In this document: positions 63,096 to 64,000 of the stretch, piece by piece | Layout: each line of letters begins with the position of its first letter | Numbering within the stretch: the first letter of the stretch is position 1 | DNA from: Cercis canadensis | Taxonomy: Eukaryota > Streptophyta > Magnoliopsida > Fabales > Fabaceae | Direction: 5' to 3' | Assembly: GCA_003255065.1 (NCBI GenBank) | Contig: QAOA01000289.1 | Location: forward strand, 1,101,805 to 1,165,804 | Length of the DNA: 64,000 nt | Made by a program: the position numbers and the translations under genes | The notes under the pieces: model-generated | Told to the model about the DNA's origin: nothing | What the model saw: the letters and a program-made list of their open reading frames with translations, nothing else | The model's database searches: none

Positions 63096-63469
63096 AGGGA
63101 AGGATTAAAATACACGACAGAGCCTATTAGATTCACAAAATAATAAACCTTGACAATCCTAATCTGATCTAGGGGTTTTCATTTCTTACATTCTTCGAAT
63201 AAAACCTAACAATAAACCAAAAAACAAAAACTTTTAATTGTTAACCAAAATATAACACCCAGAACTCCAGAAGTTGATATGATGACACATTCTCAAGCAA
63301 CAAATGGAGAAGAAAAAAAAAAACTGAAGAAGCCATCTCAAATTCGAAAACTTTTTCATCAATTAGTACCCAAATTCAATAGATAATAGCAAAATCGCTA
63401 CTATAAGTTCAAATTCAAAACAATTACAAGAACAACAATAACTCTTCTCATCACCATTACCTTCGATTC

Positions 63470-63861
63470 TCCCTCGTTCCGAGCAGATTCATCTTCTCCC
63501 TGCTTTGTCAAATTGGTGGGCGATTGTTTCTCAGGATCTTCACCAATTAACAATTGGGTTAACGCTCATTCAAAAATAGTCAAAATCTCAGAAAAAGAGT
63601 CTACACATTCATTCACAAATATCAATAAAACCCAAAAAAAAAAAAGGAGATATCTGATATGAGGTTTGGCAACAAATATAGCAAATGGGTAAAGAAAAAT
63701 TCAAATGGAAATGATTGAAATGAAAAAGGGTATGTATCAGAAAAGCACCTCGATCCGATTTGAAGTCTTGAGATAACATGATCTGCTTTCGCAGCAGCAG
63801 AATGGAAGGCACTCGACAGCAGTCCTCGCTTTGGAAACAAAGGAGGGCGCCTCCATTTCCT
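63470..63861 (-). pseudogene. First two exons of an unidentified minus-strand gene, apparently frameshifted
   Basis: From the ATG at about 63857 the minus strand starts MEAPSFVSKARTA. The coding-like reading then moves to the next frame (SAFHSAAAKADHVI) and again to the third (SQDFKSDR) before a donor GAG/GTGCTT near 63749. A second exon, after an AG near 63567, continues in phase with the third frame (ALTQLLIGEDPEKQSPTNLTKQ and GEDESARNEGESK) to a donor GTAATGG near 63462. The two apparent one-base shifts suggest either a pseudogene or base-calling errors. I do not recognise the family; later exons are not found in this window. Confidence 0.45.
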
Positions 63862-64000
63862 ATGCCTGTAGTGCGCACGTTAAGCTAACCCACTTCCCCA
63901 AATTCAATCAAATGTGAAGACTATATTTGACAGAGCAAATGGCAAAAGAGTGTGGGTGCCGTAGCTCTAGTTCTGTAGAGAGAAAAAGGAGAAGAAGGTA

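Overview
The window is nuclear DNA from a dicot plant, almost certainly a legume. Genes carry GT-AG introns in an AT-rich background. They include plant MET1, a plant vacuolar CLC channel and a plant-type L1 LINE, and the secreted Bowman-Birk protease inhibitors (BBI) form a local cluster, which is typical of Fabaceae. I cannot name the species from sequence alone.  Layout: (1) 85-1578, minus strand: 5' part of an eIF6 gene whose 3' part lies beyond the window start. (2) 5466-11354, plus: a complete 7-exon CLC-c-type chloride channel. (3) 12584-13505: a long-terminal-inverted-repeat foldback transposon. (4) 13903-22192, plus: a complete 12-exon MET1/DNMT1-type maintenance DNA methyltransferase with a canonical E2F site upstream. 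(5) 24.2-45.2 kb: an accessory region of tandemly duplicated BBI genes (25297, 37919, 41520, and a remnant near 44854). A degraded 6-kb L1 LINE, several MITE/foldback elements and a truncated MET1 fragment lie among them. (6) About 45.4-46.0 kb, minus: an unidentified broken coding relic. (7) 46935-47942, minus: an intronless CXE18-like carboxylesterase. (8) 49449-57201, plus: a complete 12-exon CNOT11 gene. (9) 60498-61472, plus: an intronless BPS1-like gene. (10) 62436-62509, minus: tRNA-Ile(AAT). (11) The last 0.5 kb holds first-exon-like sequence of a minus-strand gene of unknown family with apparent frameshifts.  The genes do not form a pathway. Most are independent housekeeping genes: translation initiation/60S biogenesis, vacuolar anion transport, CG methylation and mRNA deadenylation. 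The evolving part is the BBI block. Its structure reads as one tandem duplication that began inside MET1 exon 3 and ended about 36.0/41.2 kb. The second unit later lost most of the MET1 remainder, and both units then collected separate transposons. Because each unit keeps the empty site for the other's insertions, the order of events can be read from the sequence. The two duplicated BBI genes differ by five substitutions, all amino-acid changing.  Assembly caution: three of the six single N positions (23865, 34599, 59609) sit exactly between two near-identical copies of the sequence ending and starting there. These look like unmerged contig overlaps, so the apparent second LINE tail at 34600 and the duplicated stretches at 23.8 and 59.4 kb are probably not real. 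I found no credible undescribed multi-gene system. The strongest leads are the BBI divergence, the datable MET1/BBI duplication and the two broken, unassigned coding relics.
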